A stretch of 16,246 nt of DNA from JAAYDH01 sp035353055. Its GTDB lineage: Bacteria > Bacillota_I > Bacilli_A > RFN20 > CAG-826. The position numbers and the translations under genes were made by a program. The notes under the pieces are model-generated. The model was not told the DNA's origin. It searched no databases and saw nothing but the letters and a program-made list of their open reading frames with translations. The DNA lies in the NCBI GenBank assembly GCA_035353055.1, contig DAOPYW010000021.1, forward strand, positions 1-16,246. The letters run 5' to 3'. The stretch's first letter is position 1, and each line of letters begins with the position of its first letter. Shown one piece after another: positions 7,524 through 13,076 of the stretch.

Positions 7524-7558
7524 TTAAATTAAAAAGACTGATACTCAAGTATCAATCT
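7524..7558 (-). terminator. Terminator of the tRNA cluster
   Basis: A 10-bp stem with one G-U pair (7535-7544 with 7549-7558) and a TTGA tetraloop is followed on the minus strand by TTTTTAATTT. It lies 16 bases after tRNA-Gly. Confidence 0.8.
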
Positions 7559-7573
7559 CTTGTTCTCTATCGG

Positions 7574-7644
7574 AGCACGCGACGGGAATCGGACCCGCAT
7601 ATTCAGCTTGGGAAGCTGACGTTCTGCCACTGAACTACGCATGC
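7574..7644 (-). tRNA. tRNA-Gly (anticodon CCC)
   Basis: A complete 71-nt cloverleaf folds on the minus strand. It has a 7-bp acceptor stem with one G-U pair, D stem GTTC/GAAC, anticodon stem TCAGC/GCTGA around loop TTCCCAA, and T arm GCGGG/CCCGT. Positions 34-36 are CCC, decoding GGG. The discriminator is U73, as in bacterial tRNA-Gly. CCA is not encoded; the next bases read CCG, so the 3' end must be completed by the nucleotidyltransferase. Confidence 0.93.
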
Positions 7645-7676
7645 AACGATATAATTAAAACATAAAGGCGAGCAAA

Positions 7677-7696
7677 GAAAAAGTCCCATAAGGGAC
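7677..7696 (-). terminator. Hairpin with T run between tRNA-Val and tRNA-Gly
   Basis: A 5-bp GC-rich stem GTCCC/GGGAC with loop TTAT is followed on the minus strand by five T. A T run also lies on the opposite side. It would stop or reduce transcription entering tRNA-Gly from the upstream tRNAs, or act as a processing element. Confidence 0.55.
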
Positions 7697-7708
7697 ATTT
7701 TTTCATTT

Positions 7709-7784
7709 TGGTGGGTACTGAGGGGATCGAACCCCCGACCTTCTGTACGTCAAACAGATGCTCTCCCAGCTGAGCTAAATACCC
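7709..7784 (-). tRNA. tRNA-Val (anticodon GAC)
   Basis: A complete cloverleaf folds on the minus strand: acceptor GGGTATT/AGTACCC, anticodon stem TCTGT/ACAGA around loop TTGACGT (GAC at 34-36), T arm GGGGG with loop TTCGATC, A73 and an encoded CCA. It decodes GUC and GUU. It lies five bases after tRNA-Thr. Confidence 0.95.
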
Positions 7785-7788
7785 AGGA

Positions 7789-7865
7789 TGGTGCCGACTA
7801 TAGGAATTGAACCTACAACCTACTGATTACGATTCAGTTGCTCTACCAGGTTGAGCTAAGTCGGC
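7789..7865 (-). tRNA. tRNA-Thr (anticodon CGT)
   Basis: A complete cloverleaf folds on the minus strand: acceptor GCCGACT/AGTCGGC, anticodon stem ACTGA/TCAGT around loop ATCGTAA (CGT at 34-36), A73 and an encoded CCA. It decodes ACG only. It is the first gene of the tRNA cluster. Confidence 0.95.
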
Positions 7866-7882
7866 AACTTAATCGCTTAAAT

Positions 7883-7911
7883 ATAATATGCAAATTTGAA
7901 AAAACTTGCAA
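7883..7911 (-). promoter_or_regulatory. Promoter of the tRNA cluster
   Basis: TTGCAA (7906-7911) and TATTAT (7883-7888) are separated by exactly 17 bases. The predicted start is near 7876, about 11 bases before tRNA-Thr. Confidence 0.75.
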
Positions 7912-7940
7912 CGATTTTAAGCGAATAAATTTTGATATTA

Positions 7941-10715
7941 TTACTTTGCTAGTCTTCCTTGTTTCCCTCTGCGAACAAGATAGAGAATTAAGGCGACGAT
8001 TTCGTGAGCGACGATAGGCATTATGCTCAAGGCAAAAACCAAGAGCCAATGCTGCCAATCTAGCGCCGAGCATTTGAAGAAAGTATTCAAGCCGGGAATT
8101 TCCACGACGGCGAATTGGAGAACCACCCCTAAGCCGAAGGCTACCCATAAGAGATAGTTCTTATTTTTGAAGTTGTGGAAGACCGATTTGCGAATCGAAG
8201 TCATGCCGAACATATGGAATAGTTCGGAGATAGCGAGGACTGAGAACGCTGATGTCTGCGCCATCATGCGGATTCGATCGTCTTGATAGAGAGCCATGAC
8301 AATCTCTCCCCAGGTATGATTGCCTTCAATATATGGCACTAAGAAATAAGCGAGCAAGGTGCCAAGCATAATCAGGAATCCATAGCCAAGCATTAGGGCA
8401 ATGCTGCCATTAGCAAATAAGGACTCTTTCGGATCGCGGGGCTTATCATTCATCACGCTTGGATCTTTTTCATCGGCTCCTAGAGCCACAGCGGGCAGGG
8501 AGTCAGTGATCAAGTTAATAAATAAGATATGAGCGGATAATAGGGGCACTGGCAGATTAGCGGTAGCGCTATCACCACTGAGCGAACCAATAAAGGAAAT
8601 CAAGACAATGGCAAACATCGTCAGCACTTCGGCGATATTGCTGCCGAGCAAGAAAACGACTGTCTTCTTAATGTTGTTGTAAATGCCGCGGCCTTCTTCG
8701 ACGGCTTTTTCGATGGTGGCGAAGTTATCATCAGCGAGAACCATGTCGGCTGCGCCTTTAGCGACGTCAGTACCAGTGATGCCCATGGCAATGCCAATAT
8801 CTGCGCTCTTGAGCGATGGAGCATCATTGACGCCATCTCCGGTCATCGCAGCGATGTTGCCATTAGCTTTGATGGCTTTGACAATCGAAACTTTATTCTC
8901 TGGTGAGACACGGGCGAAAATGCGCACAGTCTTCACTTTTTCTTGCAGCTGTTCAAAGGTGAGAGCGTCGATCTCTTCTCCAGACATCGCTTGCGATTCA
9001 TCGGTGGCAATATTTAGCTGCTTAGCAATAGCTAAGGCGGTAGTCTTATGGTCACCGGTAATCATGATGGTTGTGATACCAGCTTTTTTAAAGATTTCGA
9101 CGGCTTCTCTGGCTTCTGGGCGAGGTGGGTCAATCATGCCCACTAAGCCGACAAAGATCAAATCATCTTCGGTTAATTTGGATGATTTTTTATAAGCGAG
9201 ACACAGAACTCTTAAAGCATCGTGAGCCATCACATCAGAGGCGGCGAGAATATTCTTTTTATCGGCATCGGTAATTGGTCTTTCTTTGCCATTAAGATAG
9301 ATTTGAGTGGTCCCTTTTAAGATGGAATCCATCGCTCCTTTGGTGAAGACGATTTCCTCTCCGTTATAGCGGTGCTTTGTGGACATCATCTTGCGGACTG
9401 AATCGAAGGGATACTCGTCAATGCGAGGGGCTTTCTCTTCGAGAAGAGCTTTGTGCTGCCCATGATAATTTGCGAATTCGACAAGGGCGACTTCGGTGGG
9501 ATCGCCAAACACGCCATTATCAGTGGAGGCGTTGCTGCAGAGTGATAGGCCAGCCGAAAGGAAATGGAGCTGTTCATTATCAAGAGCTCCTTGAGGGACG
9601 ATTTGCTCGTTCATATAAGCCCGAACGACAGTCATTTTATTTTGAGTTAAGGTACCAGTCTTATCCGAGCAGACCACGGAGACAGCTCCGAGAGTTTCCA
9701 CCGAGTGGAGCTTGCGGACAATGGTATTGGCTTTTGCCATTCTTTGGACGCCTAGAGCGAGGACAATGGTCACAACGGCTGGTAATCCTTCAGGGATGGC
9801 GGCGACGGCTAATGAGATAGCGAGCATAAAGTCATCGATCATGGTGACTAACCAGTTGTCTCCAGGATGCAGAACTAAGCCAATCATCTGCACGCCAAAG
9901 ATCAAGATGACGATAACAATCGTAATAATTCCTAAGAATTTAGAGATTCCCGCCAACTTTTTTTGCAGAGGGGTGGTCTCGTTTTGGTCTTCGGAGAGCA
10001 TCTTGGCAATCTTGCCAGTCTCGGTATTCATGCCAGTAGCGATGACGACGCCTTCTCCTCGTCCGTAGACGACAGGGGTGGACATATAAGCGGCGTTGAC
10101 GCGGTCGCCAACCCCCACCGCTTCAGTGAAGACAAAGTGAGCATTCTTTTCCACGGGAAGAGACTCACCAGTTAAAGATGATTCATCGGTTTTCAAGTTA
10201 ATTGATTCGAGCAAGCGCAGGTCGGCGGGGATTGTGCGCCCCTCTTCGAGGATGACGATATCGCCTGGAACTAGTTCCTCTGCTCGGATCTCCGCGATTT
10301 TGCCATCGCGCCTCACCACGCAGGTGGGAGATGACATCTTCTTGAGGGCTTCGAGAGATTTCTCGGCTTTTCCCTCTTGCACCGTGCCGATCGTAGCGTT
10401 AAGAACCACGACCGCTAGGATGATGATTGGATCAGAGATGATCTCTAATATCGAGGGTTTGTCGACAATATCGGGAGAGAAATAACTATAAATTGAGATT
10501 CCGATGCTCAATAGAGCAGCGGCGAGCAAAATATAGATCATCGGATCATTAAATTGAGAGAAGAACACAGCAAAAATGGATTTCTTCTTCTTCTCTGTCA
10601 GGCGATTATAGCCATGGGTCACGAGCCTTTTAGTGGCTTCCTCAGTCGATAATCCCTGCTGGGGATTGACCTCTAATTCTTGGACGGTTTCTTTTGCACT
10701 TTTTGTTTCAAACAT
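7941..10715 (-). CDS. P2A (SERCA-like) cation ATPase, probable Ca2+ and/or Mn2+ exporter
   Basis: This roughly 924-residue P-type ATPase would pump Ca2+ or Mn2+ out of the cell. Numbering is from the TTG two codons upstream. Motifs in order are TGES (184-187, actuator), AAIPEGLPA (E311, membrane helix 4), SDKTGTLT (phosphorylated D353), KGA (461-463, nucleotide domain) and TGDGVNDAP (627-635). The SERCA ion ligands have counterparts: N695 and E698 in M5, N736, T739 and D740 in M6 (NLITD), and E833 in M8 (SVLAISE), so both Ca2+ sites may be present. The ATG at 10715 is chosen because AAGGAG lies nine bases before it; the TTG at 10721 is only three bases from AAGGAG. The leader carries a yybP-ykoY Mn2+ riboswitch, so Mn2+ export, as for pneumococcal MgtA, is a strong alternative to Ca2+ export. 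Confidence 0.93.
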   Translation of the reverse strand: MFETKSAKETVQELEVNPQQGLSTEEATKRLVTHGYNRLTEKKKKSIFAVFFSQFNDPMIYILLAAALLSIGISIYSYFSPDIVDKPSILEIISDPIIILAVVVLNATIGTVQEGKAEKSLEALKKMSSPTCVVRRDGKIAEIRAEELVPGDIVILEEGRTIPADLRLLESINLKTDESSLTGESLPVEKNAHFVFTEAVGVGDRVNAAYMSTPVVYGRGEGVVIATGMNTETGKIAKMLSEDQNETTPLQKKLAGISKFLGIITIVIVILIFGVQMIGLVLHPGDNWLVTMIDDFMLAISLAVAAIPEGLPAVVTIVLALGVQRMAKANTIVRKLHSVETLGAVSVVCSDKTGTLTQNKMTVVRAYMNEQIVPQGALDNEQLHFLSAGLSLCSNASTDNGVFGDPTEVALVEFANYHGQHKALLEEKAPRIDEYPFDSVRKMMSTKHRYNGEEIVFTKGAMDSILKGTTQIYLNGKERPITDADKKNILAASDVMAHDALRVLCLAYKKSSKLTEDDLIFVGLVGMIDPPRPEAREAVEIFKKAGITTIMITGDHKTTALAIAKQLNIATDESQAMSGEEIDALTFEQLQEKVKTVRIFARVSPENKVSIVKAIKANGNIAAMTGDGVNDAPSLKSADIGIAMGITGTDVAKGAADMVLADDNFATIEKAVEEGRGIYNNIKKTVVFLLGSNIAEVLTMFAIVLISFIGSLSGDSATANLPVPLLSAHILFINLITDSLPAVALGADEKDPSVMNDKPRDPKESLFANGSIALMLGYGFLIMLGTLLAYFLVPYIEGNHTWGEIVMALYQDDRIRMMAQTSAFSVLAISELFHMFGMTSIRKSVFHNFKNKNYLLWVAFGLGVVLQFAVVEIPGLNTFFKCSALDWQHWLLVFALSIMPIVAHEIVALILYLVRRGKQGRLAK

Positions 10716-10740
10716 AGGCAATTACTCCTTACAAAATTAA

Positions 10741-10832
10741 GTAGTATTCGTCTCGCACATGAATCATGGTTAGTTTCCGGATATTTCTATCGTGTTGACG
10801 GTTACTAACTGGAGCTACTCCCGTTTACTGAG
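10741..10832 (-). promoter_or_regulatory. yybP-ykoY (Mn2+) riboswitch aptamer
   Basis: The minus strand shows the conserved blocks of this riboswitch class in order: GGGAGTAGC (10822-10814), CCGTCAACACG (10801-10791), CCGGA (10780-10776) and GCGAGAC (10756-10750). A helix GTTAG/CTAAC and a CATG-ATT-CATG hairpin sit where paired elements are expected. The class binds Mn2+ and controls Mn2+ exporters, including P-type ATPases. It lies directly upstream of the ATPase ribosome binding site. Recognition is from memory of the consensus; a covariance search was not run. Confidence 0.85.
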
Positions 10833-10836
10833 ATTT

Positions 10837-10842
10837 ATTATA
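10837..10842 (-). promoter_or_regulatory. -10 box of the riboswitch-ATPase transcript
   Basis: A perfect TATAAT lies about seven bases before the start of the aptamer. The -35 region at 17 bases (TTTTCT) is poor and overlaps the T tract of the upstream terminator. Confidence 0.55.
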
Positions 10843-10849
10843 AATAAAC

Positions 10850-10885
10850 CCATATAAAAAGAAAATAGCAAACTCGAGGTTTGCC
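10850..10885 (-). terminator. Terminator after the zinc-ribbon membrane protein gene
   Basis: GCAAAC/GTTTGC arms (10868-10873 and 10879-10884) enclose a five-base loop. On the minus strand they are followed by ATTTTCTTTTT. A six-T run on the plus-strand side makes it look bidirectional. Confidence 0.75.
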
Positions 10886-10909
10886 ATTTTTTATTAATCG
10901 GTTTATCAA

Positions 10910-11413
10910 TTATTGCTGCTTGATGGAGAGAGTGCCGAAGATAATCGCTGCGACCTCTAAAGCGAAGGCCATCGAGACCACAGATAGATAGAAGGAGTGA
11001 GGTTCATTCACTGTCGAGTTAATCACGGTAGCTAAAGAGACCGAGGTGATGAGGCAGAAAATGAAAGCCACGGCGATAAATACTAAGGATAGGAGAGGAT
11101 TAAGCACTGATCTCTTGGCGAAGACGTTCTTCACTAAAGAGATGATGTAGAAGGGCAAGGCCGCGATGATAAAGGTCGTCGCAAAGATATTAAAAGCCGA
11201 AGCGGAAGGTTCTTTGACTAGATATCCTAGCAAGAACGAAATCAGCAAGCATAGCACGCTGATTGTCGTGAAGACAACGGCGACGGAAGCGAAGACAGAT
11301 TTGTTGGCATCTTTTTTCTTGGGGAGGGCTTCTCCGTGATTAACATCTACTCCGCAAGAAGGGCAAAATGATGAGTTATCATCAATAATTTTTCCGCATT
11401 TAGGGCAATACAT
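10910..11413 (-). CDS. Zinc-ribbon membrane protein
   Basis: This 167-residue protein starts with a rubredoxin-like zinc ribbon, MYCPKCG followed by FCPSCG (CxxC at residues 3-6 and 17-20). A charged linker (KKKD) and about four membrane helices (roughly 41-66, 74-96, 105-130 and 141-164) follow. This build, a cytosolic N-terminal zinc ribbon on a small membrane domain, is very common and mostly uncharacterised in Bacillota; no catalytic residues are seen. An AAAGGA ribosome binding site precedes the ATG. The gene is monocistronic, with a terminator before the riboswitch promoter. No function is proposed. Confidence 0.78.
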   Translation of the reverse strand: MYCPKCGKIIDDNSSFCPSCGVDVNHGEALPKKKDANKSVFASVAVVFTTISVLCLLISFLLGYLVKEPSASAFNIFATTFIIAALPFYIISLVKNVFAKRSVLNPLLSLVFIAVAFIFCLITSVSLATVINSTVNEPHSFYLSVVSMAFALEVAAIIFGTLSIKQQ

Positions 11414-11502
11414 AATGAAATTCCTTTCTAAACTTATTAAATTATACCCTTTTTTACAAATAGTGTTAAAGAGATTACCATATTCTTCCCTTTTCGATGA
11501 AC

Positions 11503-11542
11503 AAAAAAGCTATCGACGAAAGTCTTGAACTTCATCAATAGC
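11503..11542 (-). terminator. Terminator of the flavodoxin-fold oxidoreductase gene
   Basis: A long imperfect stem (11509-11523 with 11529-11542, one bulge and two G-U pairs) with loop TCAAG is followed on the minus strand by six T. It lies 26 bases after the stop codon. Confidence 0.8.
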
Positions 11543-11567
11543 CTAGTCTATTGAACTTATTTAGATG

Positions 11568-12143
11568 CTATCTGAGAACCTTTGCGATATCGGCGAGGTA
11601 CTTCTGGCGCTTCTGAATTGTATCGGCAGTCTTGAAGCTGATGTGATGCCATTCGCCCTTATTAATACCCATCTGCTTCAATGAAGTTTTGATGAAGGTC
11701 TTCTCGATGGCGTTGCCTGCAAAATACTTAATAAAGCACTTGGTGGAAGAGGCACTCGTAAAGACAAAGGCTTTATTGATATATGTCAGCGTCCCTCTCA
11801 AGCCGTTTTTGGTGGCGACATAGGCGAATTCTTTTTTCATCACTTTGTCGATGAAGCCTTTGACAATCGCTGGAAGGTCGCTCCACCAAACGGGGAAGAT
11901 GAAAACTAATCGCTCAGCTTTCTTGATCATATCCTGGTATTTTTTCACTAGGGGATCAGCAGTTTGACCGGAGCCAAATAAGCGGAGCTCTTCTAAATCG
12001 TAAGCGGGATTAAAATGATCTTTATATAAATCGATGACTTCATAATTCTGATGGCTATCCTCCAAGTTTTGTACAAGAGCGTTGAGCACAGCGTGATTGA
12101 AGCTCTTTTCGTAGGGGTGGGCGTAGATGATGAGATAGTTCAT
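11568..12143 (-). CDS. Flavodoxin-fold NAD(P)H oxidoreductase (NQO/KefF/MdaB-like)
   Basis: This 191-residue protein belongs to the flavodoxin-like fold_2 family, which uses FMN or FAD and NAD(P)H to reduce quinones by two electrons. It begins with the strand YLIIYAHPYEKSFNHAV, whose HPxxxSFN segment binds the flavin phosphate. It contains the signature FIFPVWWSDLPAIVKGFIDKV (about residues 81-101), where WW stacks near the flavin. A putative active-site loop (LRGTLTYINKAFVFTSA) follows. The length fits the family. A strong AAAGGAG lies before the ATG, and an extended -10 promoter is seen upstream. In other bacteria such enzymes protect against quinone or electrophile stress or act with KefC; no KefC gene is next to it. 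Confidence 0.88.
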   Translation of the reverse strand: MNYLIIYAHPYEKSFNHAVLNALVQNLEDSHQNYEVIDLYKDHFNPAYDLEELRLFGSGQTADPLVKKYQDMIKKAERLVFIFPVWWSDLPAIVKGFIDKVMKKEFAYVATKNGLRGTLTYINKAFVFTSASSTKCFIKYFAGNAIEKTFIKTSLKQMGINKGEWHHISFKTADTIQKRQKYLADIAKVLR

Positions 12144-12171
12144 AAATTGTTCTCCTTTACTTTCTAAAATC

Positions 12172-12180
12172 TTTATAGCA
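12172..12180 (-). promoter_or_regulatory. Extended -10 promoter of the oxidoreductase gene
   Basis: TGC-TATAAA, an extended -10 element, lies about 30 bases before the ATG. No good -35 is seen, which is usual for this promoter type. Confidence 0.5.
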
Positions 12181-12183
12181 TAG

Positions 12184-12207
12184 GAAAAAACATTATTCTA
12201 TTAATGT
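12184..12207 (-). terminator. Terminator of the GNAT-alkyltransferase gene
   Basis: A 6-bp stem ACATTA/TAATGT with loop ATAGAA is followed on the minus strand by a run of five T. It lies 12 bases after the stop codon. The stem is AT-rich, so it may be weak. Confidence 0.6.
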
Positions 12208-12218
12208 GCTTTGATAAT

Positions 12219-12980
12219 TTATCGATCGATCTTCCAGCGATATTTGCTCAAATCAACATGATAGTTAGTGACAGTCACACCATCCTTTTCGAGCCTCGCT
12301 TTTTGAAGGTCAGGTCCATCGCCGCCAAAGACTGATGACAGCCTCCCTTCGGAGTTGACAATCTTGAAGCAAGGCTGTCCGATGGGATCGGGATTATCGT
12401 GCAAAATATTTCCCACCACTCTCGCTAATTTCTTGTTGCCGAGATATGCGGCGACATCTCCATAGGTCGAAACGCGTCCTTTGGGAATGAGCTTGAGATA
12501 TTGATAAACTCTCTCCTTATAATTGCCCTTTGGGTTAATCTGCTTGATATATAAACGGCTGGTCGAGTCTTCATTTTCATTTTTGACATCGGCGTAGAAT
12601 TTCCAGCCATATCTTTCATAAAACCTCTTGTGATCAGTCAATAGATAAACTTTTTGAATTCCATCTTTGAGACACTCATCACACGCGGTTTGCAGCAGTT
12701 CACCCGCTAAGCCTTTTCCGCGATATGCTTCTTCAACGAACAAAGCGCAGATATTGGGAGTTAAATCTTTGTGCTCATGGAAGTCGTTAGCGATGATGCC
12801 TACTCCTCCCGCGATTAAACTGCCATCAAAAGCAAGAAACCATGATGGAACAGCCTTCTTCTTTTCGATAGATTCCTTCATGCTTTCAAGATATGCGCAA
12901 AGCGATATTCCCCATTTGCTGCTGAACCAGTTGGCATACTTATTTATTTCGCTGAGTTTGGTAAGCTTTTTGATTTCCAT
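12219..12980 (-). CDS. GNAT acetyltransferase fused to an alkyltransferase-like (MGMT/ATL) domain
   Basis: This 253-residue protein joins two domains. Residues 1-148 are a GNAT N-acetyltransferase; the acetyl-CoA loop is EEAYRGKGLAGELL (around 83-96), and the FYERYGWKFY segment (120-129) is the usual family C-terminal motif. Residues 152-253 are the DNA-binding domain of O6-alkylguanine-DNA alkyltransferases: IPKGRVSTYGDVA (165-177, helix-turn-helix start), LARVVGNIL with the base-flipping Arg (R187), then PCFKIV. The reactive Cys (C204) is kept, but the PCHR motif has Phe for His and Lys for Arg. ATL proteins normally replace the Cys itself. The protein may bind alkylated DNA with altered or no transfer activity. 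There is no Shine-Dalgarno sequence and the promoter points to a leaderless transcript. Confidence 0.87.
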   Translation of the reverse strand: MEIKKLTKLSEINKYANWFSSKWGISLCAYLESMKESIEKKKAVPSWFLAFDGSLIAGGVGIIANDFHEHKDLTPNICALFVEEAYRGKGLAGELLQTACDECLKDGIQKVYLLTDHKRFYERYGWKFYADVKNENEDSTSRLYIKQINPKGNYKERVYQYLKLIPKGRVSTYGDVAAYLGNKKLARVVGNILHDNPDPIGQPCFKIVNSEGRLSSVFGGDGPDLQKARLEKDGVTVTNYHVDLSKYRWKIDR

Positions 12981-12986
12981 ATTTTT

Positions 12987-13015
12987 ATTATAAAATGCTA
13001 CCTGTTAGGTAGCAA
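12987..13015 (-). promoter_or_regulatory. Promoter giving a leaderless transcript for the GNAT-alkyltransferase gene
   Basis: TATAAT (12987-12992) and TTGCTA (13010-13015) are 17 bases apart. Counting +1 seven bases after the -10 gives 12980, the A of the ATG. No ribosome binding site exists between them. Confidence 0.65.
12991..13014 (-). terminator. Inverted repeat: mgtA terminator or operator
   Basis: Perfect 7-bp arms TGCTACC/GGTAGCA (12996-13002 and 13008-13014) with a five-base loop are followed on the minus strand by TTTTAT. It fits a short intrinsic terminator after mgtA. It also fills the promoter spacer of the next gene, so an operator role is possible. Confidence 0.55.
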
Positions 13016-13076
13016 TGATGTTCAGCTCAACTCCATATCAGCAGCGAGGACAAGGGAATGGTTGACTCTACCATTC

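Noticed and set aside
8683..10485. Several long plus-strand frames antisense to the P2A ATPase
   Set aside because: They are mirror frames of a strongly conserved gene and show no family features of their own.
10716..10721. TTG start for the P2A ATPase
   Set aside because: It is only three bases from AAGGAG. The ATG two codons later has a normal nine-base spacing.
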